Source of the DNA: Methylophilaceae bacterium
GTDB taxonomy: Bacteria; Pseudomonadota; Gammaproteobacteria; Burkholderiales; Methylophilaceae
NCBI GenBank assembly: GCA_028244835.1
Contig: JAOKBJ010000001.1
Span: forward strand, 267,860 to 331,859
Direction: 5' to 3'
Length of the DNA stretch: 64,000 nt
The notes beneath the pieces are model-generated. The model was not told where the DNA came from, ran no database searches, and saw nothing but the letters and a program-made list of their open reading frames with translations. Both the position numbers and the translations under genes were made by a program. Positions 9,201-18,623 of this stretch are shown here, in pieces (the stretch's first letter is position 1; each line of letters starts with the position of its first letter).

Positions 9201-11675
9201 CTATTTTGCTGGCTTCTTCTTCGCTGGCTTCTTCTTCGCTGGCTTCTTCTTTTTACTTTCTTCTTCTATTTCTTTTTTTGATAATAGACTTAAAGATTTT
9301 TCGAGGCTAATCGATTCAGGGTCAATATCTTTTGCAATATTTACTTTTAGTGAGCCCCTCTGAATATAGAAACCAAATCTACCTTTATAAATATCAACAG
9401 ATCCCTTGTTTTCTGGATCATCTCCTATTTTTCTGATAGGTTTGAGAAGATCAATAGCCTTATCTAAAGATATTGTAAACAAGTCCTCATCTTTAGGGAT
9501 AGATTTAAATTTTCCATTGTGGTTTACATAAGGACCAAATCTACCAATATTTGCAATAATTTTTTTACCAGTATCAGGATGGTCGCCTAAATTTCTTGGT
9601 AATGAGATTAATTTCAAAGCAATTTCTTCATTAAGATCTGCTAATGCTATCTCACTCGGGATGGTAATCCTTTTTGGCTTAATTTTTTTGTCTTCTCCTT
9701 GTTCACCTAGCTGAAGGTATGGGCCATAAGGGCCTATTAATAATATTACATTTTTTTTAGTTTCTTGTTCTATAGCTATAATTTTTGGCTCTTGGGGGAG
9801 GTCTCCATTCGAACTTCTTGTGAAATCACAATCTGGGTATCCAGAACATGCTATAAAATTTCCTCTTTTACCGAGTTTTGATAGCAATGGCTTGCTACAT
9901 TTTGGACAATCTTCATCAATAGATTTTTGAGTTATTTTAGAACGGTCTAGATCTTTTTTCTCATTAATTTTTTTATTAAAGTCTTGCCAAAAATTACTTA
10001 ACACAGATAACCATTCTTTCTTATCTGCCGCAATATCATCTAATTGTGATTCTAATTGAGCAGTAAAGTCATAATCCACGTAATGGCTAAAATGCTCAGT
10101 TAAAAAGTCATTTACAACCTTACCAACATCTGTGGGCATGAATCGTTTTTTCTCAAGCAGAACGTATTCTCTATCTTGAAGTGTTGAAATAATACTTGAA
10201 TAAGTTGAGGGCCTTCCAATTCCATATTCTTCTAAAGTTTTAACAAGACTTGCTTCAGAATATCTTGGTGGGGGTTCAGTAAAGTGCTGATCACCATTAA
10301 TTTTTTCAATATTTAGAATTTCACCGACTTCTAAGGGCGGCAATGTAGAGGAATTTTCTTTTTCACCAGCAGACTCATCTTCATCCTCCATATAAACTGA
10401 CATAAAACCTGGAAATTTCAAGGTCTGACCTGATGCTCTAAAAATACTTTCTCCTTTTCCAATTTCAAGGTCAACACTTACTGCATCAAATATAGCTGGG
10501 GTCATTTGACAAGATAATGTTCTTTGCCAAATCATTTCATATAATTTGAATTGCTCATCACTGAGGTATTTTTTTAAACTTGTAGGACTTCTACTTATGT
10601 CTGTAGGCCTAATGGCTTCATGAGCTTCTTGAGCATTCTTTGCCTTTGTTTTATAGCCAATAGCAATTTTTGGAAGGTACCCAGAATCATAATTCCCTTT
10701 AATATATTCTCTTATCTGTTGAACTACATCTTTTGATAGCGTCATAGAATCAGTTCGCATATATGAAATAAGTCCAACTGTTTCATTTCCTGTATCAATA
10801 CCTTCGTATAATTTTTGTGCAACAATCATAGTTCTTTTTGTAGTGAAACCAAGTTTTCTGACAGCTTGTTGTTGAAGTGTAGACGTTGTAAATGGAGCCG
10901 AAGGATTTCTAATTCTTTGTTTTTTATCAACTCTTGAAATTCTAGTTTTACCTGCACTTTTTAGAAGTAATTCACCCACAATTTTTTCACTCTGTCTTTT
11001 TTCATTAACTGTGAATTGGTCTATTTTTTGGCCATCTAAAATATATAATTTTGAAGAAAATTTAGACTGATTTTTTTTTGCTTCTAAATGTACACTCCAA
11101 TATTCTTTAGCTATAAATTTTCCGATTTCAGCTTCACGTTCCATTATTAACCTAAGTGCAGGGCTTTGAACTCGACCTGCAGAAAGGCCGTAACGTATTT
11201 TTGACCAAAGTAAAGGAGATAGATTAAAACCTATCAGGTAGTCTAAGGCTTGTCTTGATTGTTGAGCTCTAACTAAAGCTAGAGCTATATCTCTTGGTTC
11301 CTCAATTGCTTGAATAATTGCTGATTTTGTAATCTCTTGAAAAACAACTCTTTTTACTAATTTATTTTTTAATAATTTTTTTTCATTTAAGATTTCAGCA
11401 ATATGCCAAGCTATAGCCTCTCCCTCTCTATCAGGATCAGTTGCTAAGAGTATTTCATCTGATTTTTTTACTGCTTTTGTAATGGCATCCATATGCTTTT
11501 TATTTCTATCAATAAGAGCATATTTCATTTTAAAACTATCTGTATCAATACCTTCTGATTTTGGAAGTAGGTTTCTAATATGGCCATAGGAAGCAAGAAC
11601 TTCGAAGTCACTTCCTAAGTATTTAGATAATGTTTTTGCTTTAGAAGGAGATTCAACTATGAGTAGTTTTGTCAT
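9201..11675 (-). CDS. topA: DNA topoisomerase I
   Basis: Type IA topoisomerase that relaxes negative supercoils. The TOPRIM domain is at the N-terminus (LLIVESPSKAKTL, DPDREGEAIAWH). The catalytic tyrosine is Y305 in GLISYMRTDS. One four-cysteine zinc ribbon (CPKCSKP...CSGYPDC) is followed by three topoisomerase C-terminal repeats, each with an RFGFY- or RFGPY-like core. Length 824 aa is slightly under E. coli TopA (865), with fewer zinc ribbons. The last 15 residues form three KKPAK units encoded by a 15-base tandem repeat, a basic tail that probably helps DNA binding. It stands as a single gene on the minus strand. Confidence 0.96.
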   Translation of the reverse strand: MTKLLIVESPSKAKTLSKYLGSDFEVLASYGHIRNLLPKSEGIDTDSFKMKYALIDRNKKHMDAITKAVKKSDEILLATDPDREGEAIAWHIAEILNEKKLLKNKLVKRVVFQEITKSAIIQAIEEPRDIALALVRAQQSRQALDYLIGFNLSPLLWSKIRYGLSAGRVQSPALRLIMEREAEIGKFIAKEYWSVHLEAKKNQSKFSSKLYILDGQKIDQFTVNEKRQSEKIVGELLLKSAGKTRISRVDKKQRIRNPSAPFTTSTLQQQAVRKLGFTTKRTMIVAQKLYEGIDTGNETVGLISYMRTDSMTLSKDVVQQIREYIKGNYDSGYLPKIAIGYKTKAKNAQEAHEAIRPTDISRSPTSLKKYLSDEQFKLYEMIWQRTLSCQMTPAIFDAVSVDLEIGKGESIFRASGQTLKFPGFMSVYMEDEDESAGEKENSSTLPPLEVGEILNIEKINGDQHFTEPPPRYSEASLVKTLEEYGIGRPSTYSSIISTLQDREYVLLEKKRFMPTDVGKVVNDFLTEHFSHYVDYDFTAQLESQLDDIAADKKEWLSVLSNFWQDFNKKINEKKDLDRSKITQKSIDEDCPKCSKPLLSKLGKRGNFIACSGYPDCDFTRSSNGDLPQEPKIIAIEQETKKNVILLIGPYGPYLQLGEQGEDKKIKPKRITIPSEIALADLNEEIALKLISLPRNLGDHPDTGKKIIANIGRFGPYVNHNGKFKSIPKDEDLFTISLDKAIDLLKPIRKIGDDPENKGSVDIYKGRFGFYIQRGSLKVNIAKDIDPESISLEKSLSLLSKKEIEEESKKKKPAKKKPAKKKPAK
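9209..9253 (-). repeat. 15-base tandem repeat encoding the TopA KKPAK tail
   Basis: Three consecutive 15-base units (plus-strand unit ctggcttcttcttcg, the last differing at two bases) encode the KKPAK repeats at the TopA C-terminus. Near-perfect identity at the DNA level suggests recent copy-number change by slippage. Confidence 0.9.
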
Positions 11676-11800
11676 TATTATATTTTAAATTTTAGGCACG
11701 TAAAAATTATGCATGATAGGGATAAAGTAAGAACTATTCAAGTAAATTAGAGAAAAATATAAAAGTACCACTAGCAACTTAGCCCTGACTGGTCCTATAA

Positions 11801-12550
11801 TTAATCAATACTGAAGGACCTACCTCCATCTACATTTAAAATGTGGCTAGTAATAAATGGCGCACTTAGTAATAAGAATTCAACTGCTTTGGCAATATCA
11901 TCTGCTTCACCAACTTTTTTTAACATTGTTTGAGATATAACCTTTTGTTGATAATCTTCATCAAATTCATTCGAATTATCTGGCCACAAAATAGGACCTG
12001 GAGCCACTGCATTTACCCTTATTTTAGGCCCAAGTTCTTTTGCGAGTGATTTAGTGAGGGTAGATAATCCTGATTTGGCAATTGAATAAATAATATAATT
12101 TTCTTTGGGGTTTGTTATATGCGCATCAGTAATATTAATTATAGAGCCTTTAGTCAGCTCTAAAAAAGGAGCAGCTTCTTTTGATAAGAAAAGGGCAGCT
12201 TTAAGATTGCTACCAATAAGATCATTCCAATTTAATTCATCAACTTCTTTAATACTCGTCCGATAATATGATGATGCATTGTTAATAAGAAAATTTAATT
12301 GCCCGTAAATATTAATAGCCTCATTAATAATTAAGGGATAGGTATTTGAATTTAAAAGATCAGCTTTAATTATTGACGCAGAATTTTTTCGAATGCTATT
12401 CAATTCATCTTTAAGATAGTTTGCTTCTTTATCCGAGTTTTTATAATGAATAATAATGTCAATATTAGCCTTATGGAGCCTTCTGCATATTGCAGCACCA
12501 ATACGTTTAGCGCCACCAGTAATTATTGCAACTTGTTTTTTTTTATTCAT
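11801..12550 (-). CDS. Pteridine reductase-like short-chain dehydrogenase
   Basis: 249-aa SDR enzyme, likely NADPH dependent. The cofactor loop reads TGGAKRIGAAI, and the GGAKRIG form with a following Arg is typical of pteridine reductases (FolM/PTR1 group) rather than of FabG. The NNAS motif and the catalytic YSIAKSG (Tyr-x-x-x-Lys) are present, and the C-terminal GGRSFSID fits the group. Possible role: reduction of dihydropteridines to tetrahydro forms for folate or pterin cofactors. That substrate is inferred from motif form only; a general SDR of another specificity is possible. It is divergent from trmB. Confidence 0.75.
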   Translation of the reverse strand: MNKKKQVAIITGGAKRIGAAICRRLHKANIDIIIHYKNSDKEANYLKDELNSIRKNSASIIKADLLNSNTYPLIINEAINIYGQLNFLINNASSYYRTSIKEVDELNWNDLIGSNLKAALFLSKEAAPFLELTKGSIINITDAHITNPKENYIIYSIAKSGLSTLTKSLAKELGPKIRVNAVAPGPILWPDNSNEFDEDYQQKVISQTMLKKVGEADDIAKAVEFLLLSAPFITSHILNVDGGRSFSID

Positions 12551-12613
12551 TTTTCTAATTAAATATTATTTGAGGTTATTATAATCTATGAATATGAATA
12601 ATTTGCCAACTTA

Positions 12614-13291
12614 ATGCCTAAATCTAAAATCAGACCTATTAGAAGTTATGTGCTCAGACAGGGGCGACTTACTAAGAATCAAGCAGAGGGCATTAGGGCA
12701 TTTTCCTCACTTTACACAATTCCTTTTGGGAATAGTGTTCTAAATTGGGATGCTATTTTCAATAGTAAAGGAAAGAAGATTATTGAAATAGGTTTTGGCA
12801 TGGGACATACAACTGCCATTATTGCTGAGACTTTGAGTAACTCTAATTTCATTGCAATTGACGTCTATTCGCCTGGGGTTGGTAATCTTTTAAATAAGAT
12901 AAAAGATAAAAATTTAAAAAATCTAAAAATTATTCAGCATGATGCAGTTGAAGTTTTAGAAGAAATGACTTTAGATGAAAGTCTTGATGCTCTGCATATT
13001 TTTTTCCCAGATCCATGGCATAAGAAACGCCATAACAAAAGAAGGCTGATTCAAGAACCTTTCTTAGAATTAATAAGTAGAAAATTAAAAAAACAAGGCT
13101 ATATTCATATAGCAACAGATTGGGAAGATTATGCAAATTGGATAATAGAAATATTTAAGAAGAATGAAATATATCAAGCCAAAAATATTGATTTTTCAAA
13201 AAAACCCTCATACAGACCTAAAACTAAATATGAGAATCGCGGGGTTAATTTAGGACACCAAGTTTGGGATATGGTTTTTATTAAGAGCTAA
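12614..13291 (+). CDS. trmB: tRNA (guanine-N7)-methyltransferase TrmB
   Basis: SAM-dependent enzyme that methylates G46 in the variable loop of many tRNAs. The SAM-binding glycine motif is EIGFGMGHTTA. The family-specific FFPDPWHKKRHNKRR run begins at residue 130 and supplies catalytic and tRNA-binding residues. A C-terminal TKYENRG segment is also diagnostic. Length 225 aa is typical. The start is the ATG at 12614. The 3' end overlaps the convergent engB by 42 bases, so the last 14 codons of each gene are read from the same DNA. Confidence 0.95.
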   Translation: MPKSKIRPIRSYVLRQGRLTKNQAEGIRAFSSLYTIPFGNSVLNWDAIFNSKGKKIIEIGFGMGHTTAIIAETLSNSNFIAIDVYSPGVGNLLNKIKDKNLKNLKIIQHDAVEVLEEMTLDESLDALHIFFPDPWHKKRHNKRRLIQEPFLELISRKLKKQGYIHIATDWEDYANWIIEIFKKNEIYQAKNIDFSKKPSYRPKTKYENRGVNLGHQVWDMVFIKS

Positions 13292-13888
13292 CCAACTTTG
13301 GATAATCTTATCTGCTTCCTCAACTCCTTGTTTTTTTAAACTCGAAAATAGCTGAACAGTAAAGATTGTGTTAAACGAGACAGCCCATTTAGTTTTAACT
13401 ATTTTTTTTACATCAGAGAGAGCCCTGAGCGATTTATCTTTTGATAATTTATCAGATTTTGTAAGTAAAATATGAATTGGTTTTTGTCTTGGAGCAAACC
13501 AGTCGAGCATTTGAATATCTAGCTTCGTTAAAGGTCTTCTTATGTCCATAACGATAACAAGACCAGCAAGGCTATTTCTTTCTTGAAGATATCGAGGTAA
13601 CGTTTTCACCCAATGATTTTTAATGGCACCAGGGACTTTTGCATATCCATAACCTGGTAGGTCAACTAATGACATATGCTCGCCAATACTAAAAAAATTT
13701 ATTAATTGTGTTCTACCAGGTTGTTTACTAACGTAAGCAAGGCGATTTTGCTTACTTAAAGAATTAATTGCACTTGATTTTCCAGCATTTGATCTTCCAG
13801 CAAATGCAATCTCAATTCCCTCATCAATAGGAAGTTCATCAAAGTGATTTACTGAGATAATAAATCTAGCATTTTGTAAAAAAGCCAT
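13250..13888 (-). CDS. engB: Ribosome biogenesis GTPase EngB (YihA/YsxC)
   Basis: Essential GTPase in late large-subunit assembly. G1 (P-loop) GRSNAGKSS is at residues 31-39, G3 DLPGYGYA starts at D76, and G4 TKSD is at 143-146. The N-terminal run of about 25 residues before the G domain and the total of 212 aa match the family. In many proteobacteria engB lies next to a cytochrome c4 gene in the opposite direction, exactly as here. Its tail (ALNKNHIPNLVS) is encoded in the overlap with trmB. Confidence 0.95.
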   Translation of the reverse strand: MAFLQNARFIISVNHFDELPIDEGIEIAFAGRSNAGKSSAINSLSKQNRLAYVSKQPGRTQLINFFSIGEHMSLVDLPGYGYAKVPGAIKNHWVKTLPRYLQERNSLAGLVIVMDIRRPLTKLDIQMLDWFAPRQKPIHILLTKSDKLSKDKSLRALSDVKKIVKTKWAVSFNTIFTVQLFSSLKKQGVEEADKIIQSWLALNKNHIPNLVS

Positions 13889-13923
13889 TTTTTCCCCTTT
13901 AGTAGTGAGTTAATGCTATCACG

Positions 13924-13952
13924 TTGAGTCTATTTTAGTTAAAATGTAGCAT
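13924..13952 (+). promoter_or_regulatory. Possible sigma-70 promoter for the cytochrome c4 gene
   Basis: TTGAGT at 13924-13929, 17-base spacer, TAGCAT at 13947-13952 (4/6 and 4/6 matches). It is placed 27 bases before the ATG in the divergent gap between engB and the cytochrome gene. Modest match only. Confidence 0.4.
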
Positions 13953-13978
13953 CTTAAAGAATTAACTTCGGAGCCCTA

Positions 13979-14602
13979 ATGATAAGAATTATTAAGTTTG
14001 TCGGTTTAATTATAGTTTTTTTTAGTTTTAAAGCTATTTCTGAAACTAAGCTTTCTTCGTCAGAATTAGTGAGTGCAAAAAAAATTATTAACAATTTATG
14101 TATTGCTTGCCACGCAATTGATGGCAATAGTGTAGTTTCAGTTAATCCAAAATTAGCAGGGCAGCACGCGGCTTATATTACAAAACAACTTAATAATTTT
14201 AAAAGTGGATTAAGGGAAAATGTAGTCATGGCGGGTATGGTTGCTAGTTTAACCGAGAAAGATATGATAAATCTTGGCTATTATTTTTCTGAGCAAGATA
14301 TTTTATTGTCAGCAGCAAAAGAAAATGGTGTCGGTTCTTTAGGTGAAAACATTTTTCGGGCTGGGATAAAAAGTAAGGGTGTAGCTGCTTGTGCAAGCTG
14401 TCATGGTCCATCAGGACACGGCATACCAGATAAATACCCAAGATTAAATGCGCAACATTCTGAATATACCCTCGCTCAATTAAATTCATTTAGGCTTGAA
14501 TTAAGAAAAAATGATCCTGATGGCGTTATGAGAACAATTGCTCAAAAATTAACGGAACAAGAGATGCGATCGGTAGCAGATTATATCCAGGGTTTAAGAT
14601 AG
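13979..14602 (+). CDS. Dihaem cytochrome c4
   Basis: Periplasmic electron carrier with two class I haem domains. Haem attachment sites are CIACH (C41, C44, H45) and CASCH (C138, C141, H142). Each half has a downstream methionine suitable as sixth ligand. A signal peptide occupies about residues 1-21. Length 207 aa and the internal duplication are characteristic of cytochrome c4, which commonly passes electrons from the bc1 complex to terminal oxidases. It precedes the resB-ccsA cytochrome c maturation genes, and petABC lie about 18 kb downstream in the same direction. Confidence 0.92.
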   Translation: MIRIIKFVGLIIVFFSFKAISETKLSSSELVSAKKIINNLCIACHAIDGNSVVSVNPKLAGQHAAYITKQLNNFKSGLRENVVMAGMVASLTEKDMINLGYYFSEQDILLSAAKENGVGSLGENIFRAGIKSKGVAACASCHGPSGHGIPDKYPRLNAQHSEYTLAQLNSFRLELRKNDPDGVMRTIAQKLTEQEMRSVADYIQGLR

Positions 14603-14668
14603 CTAACCAACATGCAACTTAAATCAGTCTAAGCTGTCATTTATTAATATCACTAACGCGTATATTTT

Positions 14669-16633
14669 TTGAACACACCCAATAAAAATTTTAAAAGCTT
14701 TATTAGTCTTTTGAGTACGATGAGATTTGCAATTACAATGTTTTCACTTCTTGCGATCGCTTCAGTTATTGGCACAGTTTTAAAGCAAAACGAACCTTAC
14801 AATAATTATATTATCAAATTTGGTCAATTTTGGTTTGATATTTTTGAAAAGCTTGGATTGTATAATGTATACCAAGCTTTCTGGTTTCTTCTTATATTGG
14901 TTTTTTTAATTATTTCAACTTCACTATGCATATCTAGAAATACCCCTAAAATATTGAAAGACTACAAAAACTTTCAAGATCGCGTTAGAGAAAAATCTTT
15001 ATTGTCTTTTAAACATTCATACCAATTTTCATTAAAGAAATTTAGCGTAAAAAAAACTATATCTTTTTTAAAGTCACATAATTACAAAGTTAAGCATAAG
15101 TTTATTGAGGGAGAGGGAGATCTGATTGTCGCAAAAAAAGGCGATCTTCAAAAGTTTGGATATATTTTTACTCATTTAGCCATTGTGATAATTAGCATTG
15201 GTGGACTATTAGATGGAAATTTAGTTTTTAAGGTTCAGGAGTTAATAGGGACGAAACAAATTCAGCTGGTTGACCAACCACTATCTGAAATTCCTTTGAA
15301 AGGAAGAATGTCTGAAGATAACCTCTCTTATAGGGCAAGTATTTTGCTATCTGAGGGGGATACAAAAACAGCTGCAATTCTAAGAGCTAAGGAAGGGTAT
15401 CTTGTTCAAGAGATTCCATTTTCAATAACATTAAAAAACTTTAATATTAAGCATTATTCTACTGGCCAGCCTAAATCATTTGAAAGCGAATTATTAGTAA
15501 TAGATAAAAAAACACGCGAAACTATAAATAAGACTATTAGTGTTAATAAACCTTTAACTTATAAAGGGGTAACTATTTATCAGGCCGCTTTTGAAGATGG
15601 AGGCTCACAATTAGATTTATTAGTTTGGGATTTAAACTCCTCACAACCGTCTTTTAAAATGAATTCTGAAATTTTTAAAAATAATAAGCTTACTTTTGAA
15701 AATCAAAATTTAATACTAGAATTCAAAGATTTTAGAAAGTTTAATATTCTAGAAGTAGGTCAAAATGAAGAAAAAAAACCAAAACCGACGAATGTGGGGC
15801 CAAACTTTTTGTATAAAGTTAGAAATGAATCTGGCCAAGCTAAAGAATACCAAACTTATCAATTACCAATGCTGGTAGACGGCAAATACTTTTTTATGAG
15901 TGGGATGAGAAATTCACCCCAAGAAGAATTTAAGTATCTTAAAATTCCTGCAGATGACAATTTAAGTATTGAAGGTTTTATGGTTCTTAAATCTTTATTA
16001 AATAATCCACAAAAAGTTCAAAATGCAATTAATAAAGGCATCAATACGTCAGCTTTTACAACTGCTGAAAAGAAAGAAGCCTTTAGATTGGGAGCAGAAA
16101 ATATTATTAATGCCTTCGTAGATGGGGGATATAATTCATTAGTAGATGCAATGGATTTAAACATCCCTGATCAATCTTCAATTGCAGACAAAGAAAAAGC
16201 AATAAAAACCTATATAAATATAATTTATTTAGTAAGCCAAGAACTTGTTCGTGGTTACCAAGTCAAGAATAAAGACGATATAGTTTTTCCAATTGATGAC
16301 TCTCCAAGGTTTATTCAAGATGCTCTTACTGCTTATAGTGATAGTTTTTTTTACGGAGTTCCTTTATATCTTGAATTAAAAGAATTCAAGGAGATCCAAG
16401 CTAGTGGCTTACAATTAACCAAGTCACCCGGTCAAGTTTGGGTCTATCTAGGCTCAATTTTATTAGTATTGGGTATATTTTGTATGATTTATATTCAAGA
16501 GATTCGTTTGTGGATTCTTAGGAAAAAAGACAGTGACAGTCTGATAGTAGCTTTAGCTAGCAATAGAGACCGGATGGATTTCGATCAATATGCAATAGAA
16601 TTTAAAGATAAAATTAAAAAATCACTTAATTGA
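14669..16633 (+). CDS. resB: Cytochrome c biogenesis protein ResB/Ccs1 (System II)
   Basis: Membrane subunit that works with CcsA to deliver and attach haem to apocytochromes c in the periplasm. The pattern is of ResB: membrane helices near residues 18-38, 70-92 and 168-188, a large periplasmic domain (about 190-590), and a final helix near 597-620. The start STMRFAITMFSLLAIASVIGT is the family's typical N-terminal signature. At 654 aa it is normal for betaproteobacteria. Translation starts at TTG with no clear ribosome site; the next Met is at residue 18, inside the first helix. The stop is 12 bases before ccsA. Confidence 0.92.
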   Translation: MNTPNKNFKSFISLLSTMRFAITMFSLLAIASVIGTVLKQNEPYNNYIIKFGQFWFDIFEKLGLYNVYQAFWFLLILVFLIISTSLCISRNTPKILKDYKNFQDRVREKSLLSFKHSYQFSLKKFSVKKTISFLKSHNYKVKHKFIEGEGDLIVAKKGDLQKFGYIFTHLAIVIISIGGLLDGNLVFKVQELIGTKQIQLVDQPLSEIPLKGRMSEDNLSYRASILLSEGDTKTAAILRAKEGYLVQEIPFSITLKNFNIKHYSTGQPKSFESELLVIDKKTRETINKTISVNKPLTYKGVTIYQAAFEDGGSQLDLLVWDLNSSQPSFKMNSEIFKNNKLTFENQNLILEFKDFRKFNILEVGQNEEKKPKPTNVGPNFLYKVRNESGQAKEYQTYQLPMLVDGKYFFMSGMRNSPQEEFKYLKIPADDNLSIEGFMVLKSLLNNPQKVQNAINKGINTSAFTTAEKKEAFRLGAENIINAFVDGGYNSLVDAMDLNIPDQSSIADKEKAIKTYINIIYLVSQELVRGYQVKNKDDIVFPIDDSPRFIQDALTAYSDSFFYGVPLYLELKEFKEIQASGLQLTKSPGQVWVYLGSILLVLGIFCMIYIQEIRLWILRKKDSDSLIVALASNRDRMDFDQYAIEFKDKIKKSLN

Positions 16634-16645
16634 TGGGGTTAAAAA

Positions 16646-17761
16646 ATGCTATTAAATATAAAAGATAAATTTATGAATTATTTGTTTGGCTTAATATTAG
16701 GTTGCGCAACTATTTTTGCAATATCAAAATTTAATAATTTTATGGATAACTATGAACTAATTATTTTGATTGGCTCAGCTATTACATTTACCTGGATGGG
16801 TAATGTATGGCCAAATTTTAGAAAATTATTTTTATATACTTTTTCATTATCATTCATCTCTATTTATTTCTACAAAGGCAGTTTAGAAGAAATAGAGCTT
16901 AATTTCTTTCTTAAATATTTTTTATCTAGCCAATCAGCCATTATGTGGATGACTGCTTTATATCCATTGAGTCTGCTTACTTATTGGATTTATTTATTTA
17001 GTAAACAAGACTTTTATGGAAATCTAGCAACTAAAATAACTTGGATAGCGACAATGATGGGGTTTGTGGGACTGTTAGTTCGCTGGTATGAATCTTATTT
17101 AGTTGGTATTGATATTGGACATATACCAGTAAGTAATTTATATGAAGTATTTGTTCTTTTCTGCTTAATTACATCTTTGCTATATCTTCATTATGAAGAA
17201 AAATTAGAAATAAAAAAAATGGGTGCGTTTGTACTCATTATAATTACTGCAGCTGTAGTTTTTATTCTTTGGTATACCTTTGAAAAAGGTGCAGACGAAA
17301 TACAGCCTTTAGTACCAGCTCTCCAATCATATTGGATGAAAATACATGTACCTGCGAATTTTATTGGGTATGGTGCATTTGCAATGGCTGCTATGATTTC
17401 AGTTGCATACCTACTCAAAGATAAAGGCATCATGGGAAGTTACCTACCAGAGTTAAATATTTTGGATGAAATGACTTATAAAGCGATATCAATTGGATTT
17501 ATATTTTTTACAATTGCAACAATATTAGGTGCTGTATGGGCTGCCGAGGCTTGGGGAGGTTATTGGTCTTGGGATCCAAAAGAAACTTGGGCATTAATAG
17601 TGTGGTTAAATTATGCGGCATGGCTTCATTTAAGATTGATTAAAGGATTAAGAGGAACAGTGCTGGCCTGGTGGTCTTTGGTAGGTTTAGCTGTTACAAC
17701 TTTTGCATTTCTTGGAGTTAACTTATTTTTATCTGGTCTTCATTCATATGGCGAACTATAG
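16646..17761 (+). CDS. ccsA: Cytochrome c biogenesis protein CcsA/ResC (System II)
   Basis: Haem-handling membrane protein with the tryptophan-rich WWD motif (WGGYWSWDPKE, about residues 303-313). Conserved histidines lie in GHIPVSNLYE, MKIHVPANF and WLHLRLI, which coordinate haem at the membrane. About eight to nine membrane helices in 371 aa. With ResB it forms the System II synthetase, which matures cytochrome c4 and cytochrome c1 of this window. An in-frame ATG lies at codon 10; the upstream ATG was kept for its GGGG ribosome site. Confidence 0.93.
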   Translation: MLLNIKDKFMNYLFGLILGCATIFAISKFNNFMDNYELIILIGSAITFTWMGNVWPNFRKLFLYTFSLSFISIYFYKGSLEEIELNFFLKYFLSSQSAIMWMTALYPLSLLTYWIYLFSKQDFYGNLATKITWIATMMGFVGLLVRWYESYLVGIDIGHIPVSNLYEVFVLFCLITSLLYLHYEEKLEIKKMGAFVLIIITAAVVFILWYTFEKGADEIQPLVPALQSYWMKIHVPANFIGYGAFAMAAMISVAYLLKDKGIMGSYLPELNILDEMTYKAISIGFIFFTIATILGAVWAAEAWGGYWSWDPKETWALIVWLNYAAWLHLRLIKGLRGTVLAWWSLVGLAVTTFAFLGVNLFLSGLHSYGEL

Positions 17762-17817
17762 GACGTTTTACTAAATTTTAATGTAAAATATATTCAATAA
17801 AAAATAAAAAAAATACA

Positions 17818-18612
17818 ATGTCTGATAATTTAATAAATATTGAAAACCTTACTTTTGGCTATGGAAAAGAACTCCTCCATAAAGGGATTAATATGCAATT
17901 CCAAAAAGGTAAAGTGTCCGCAATTATGGGTGGGAGTGGAAGCGGTAAAACTACTATTTTAAAACTTATCGGGGGGCAAATTAAGCCAAATTCAGGAAGT
18001 GTGTCTATTGATGGCCAAGTTGTCCATGATCAGAATTTGTCTGGTATTTACCAATTAAGACGAAAAATGGGTATGTTGTTTCAGCACGGAGCTTTATTCA
18101 CCGATCTATCAGTTTATGAGAATGTTGCATTTCCTATGCGAGAGCATACAGACCTTCCAGAAAATATAATAAAAGATTTAGTTTTGATGAAATTAAATGC
18201 AGTAGGCCTCCGCGGTTCATATAAATTAATGCCTACAGAATTATCTGGAGGAATGGCAAGAAGAGTTGCTCTAGCAAGAGCTATTGCACTCGACCCTGAT
18301 ATTATTATGTATGATGAGCCATTTGCAGGTTTAGACCCAATCTCAATGGCTGTAATTTGTGATTTAATTCGAACGTTGAATGATGCGCTTGGGGCAACTT
18401 CAATTATTGTTACTCACGATGTTGCTGAAACTTTTTCTTTTGCAGATTATATTTATTTTGTTGCAGATGGTGTTGTTGCTGCTGAAGGATCACCAAAGCA
18501 ATTAATGGCATCAAAACTTCCGTTTGTAAAACAGTTTATTCATTCTGAAAAAGATGGACCAGTCCCATTTCATGTTGCTGCACCGTCTTATAATTCAGAT
18601 TTGGCGCTTTAG
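17818..18612 (+). CDS. mlaF: Mla phospholipid transport ATP-binding protein MlaF
   Basis: ATPase of the MlaFEDB inner-membrane complex that moves phospholipids between inner and outer membranes to keep outer-leaflet asymmetry. Walker A GGSGSGKTT (38-46), Q-loop MLFQHGALF, ABC signature LSGGMARR, Walker B IIMYDEPFAGLDP and switch His in IVTHD are all intact. Length 264 aa is usual. It starts a five-gene run mlaFEDCB in the standard order, with gaps of 1-23 bases. Confidence 0.95.
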   Translation: MSDNLINIENLTFGYGKELLHKGINMQFQKGKVSAIMGGSGSGKTTILKLIGGQIKPNSGSVSIDGQVVHDQNLSGIYQLRRKMGMLFQHGALFTDLSVYENVAFPMREHTDLPENIIKDLVLMKLNAVGLRGSYKLMPTELSGGMARRVALARAIALDPDIIMYDEPFAGLDPISMAVICDLIRTLNDALGATSIIVTHDVAETFSFADYIYFVADGVVAAEGSPKQLMASKLPFVKQFIHSEKDGPVPFHVAAPSYNSDLAL

Positions 18613-18623
18613 GAATTTAAAAT

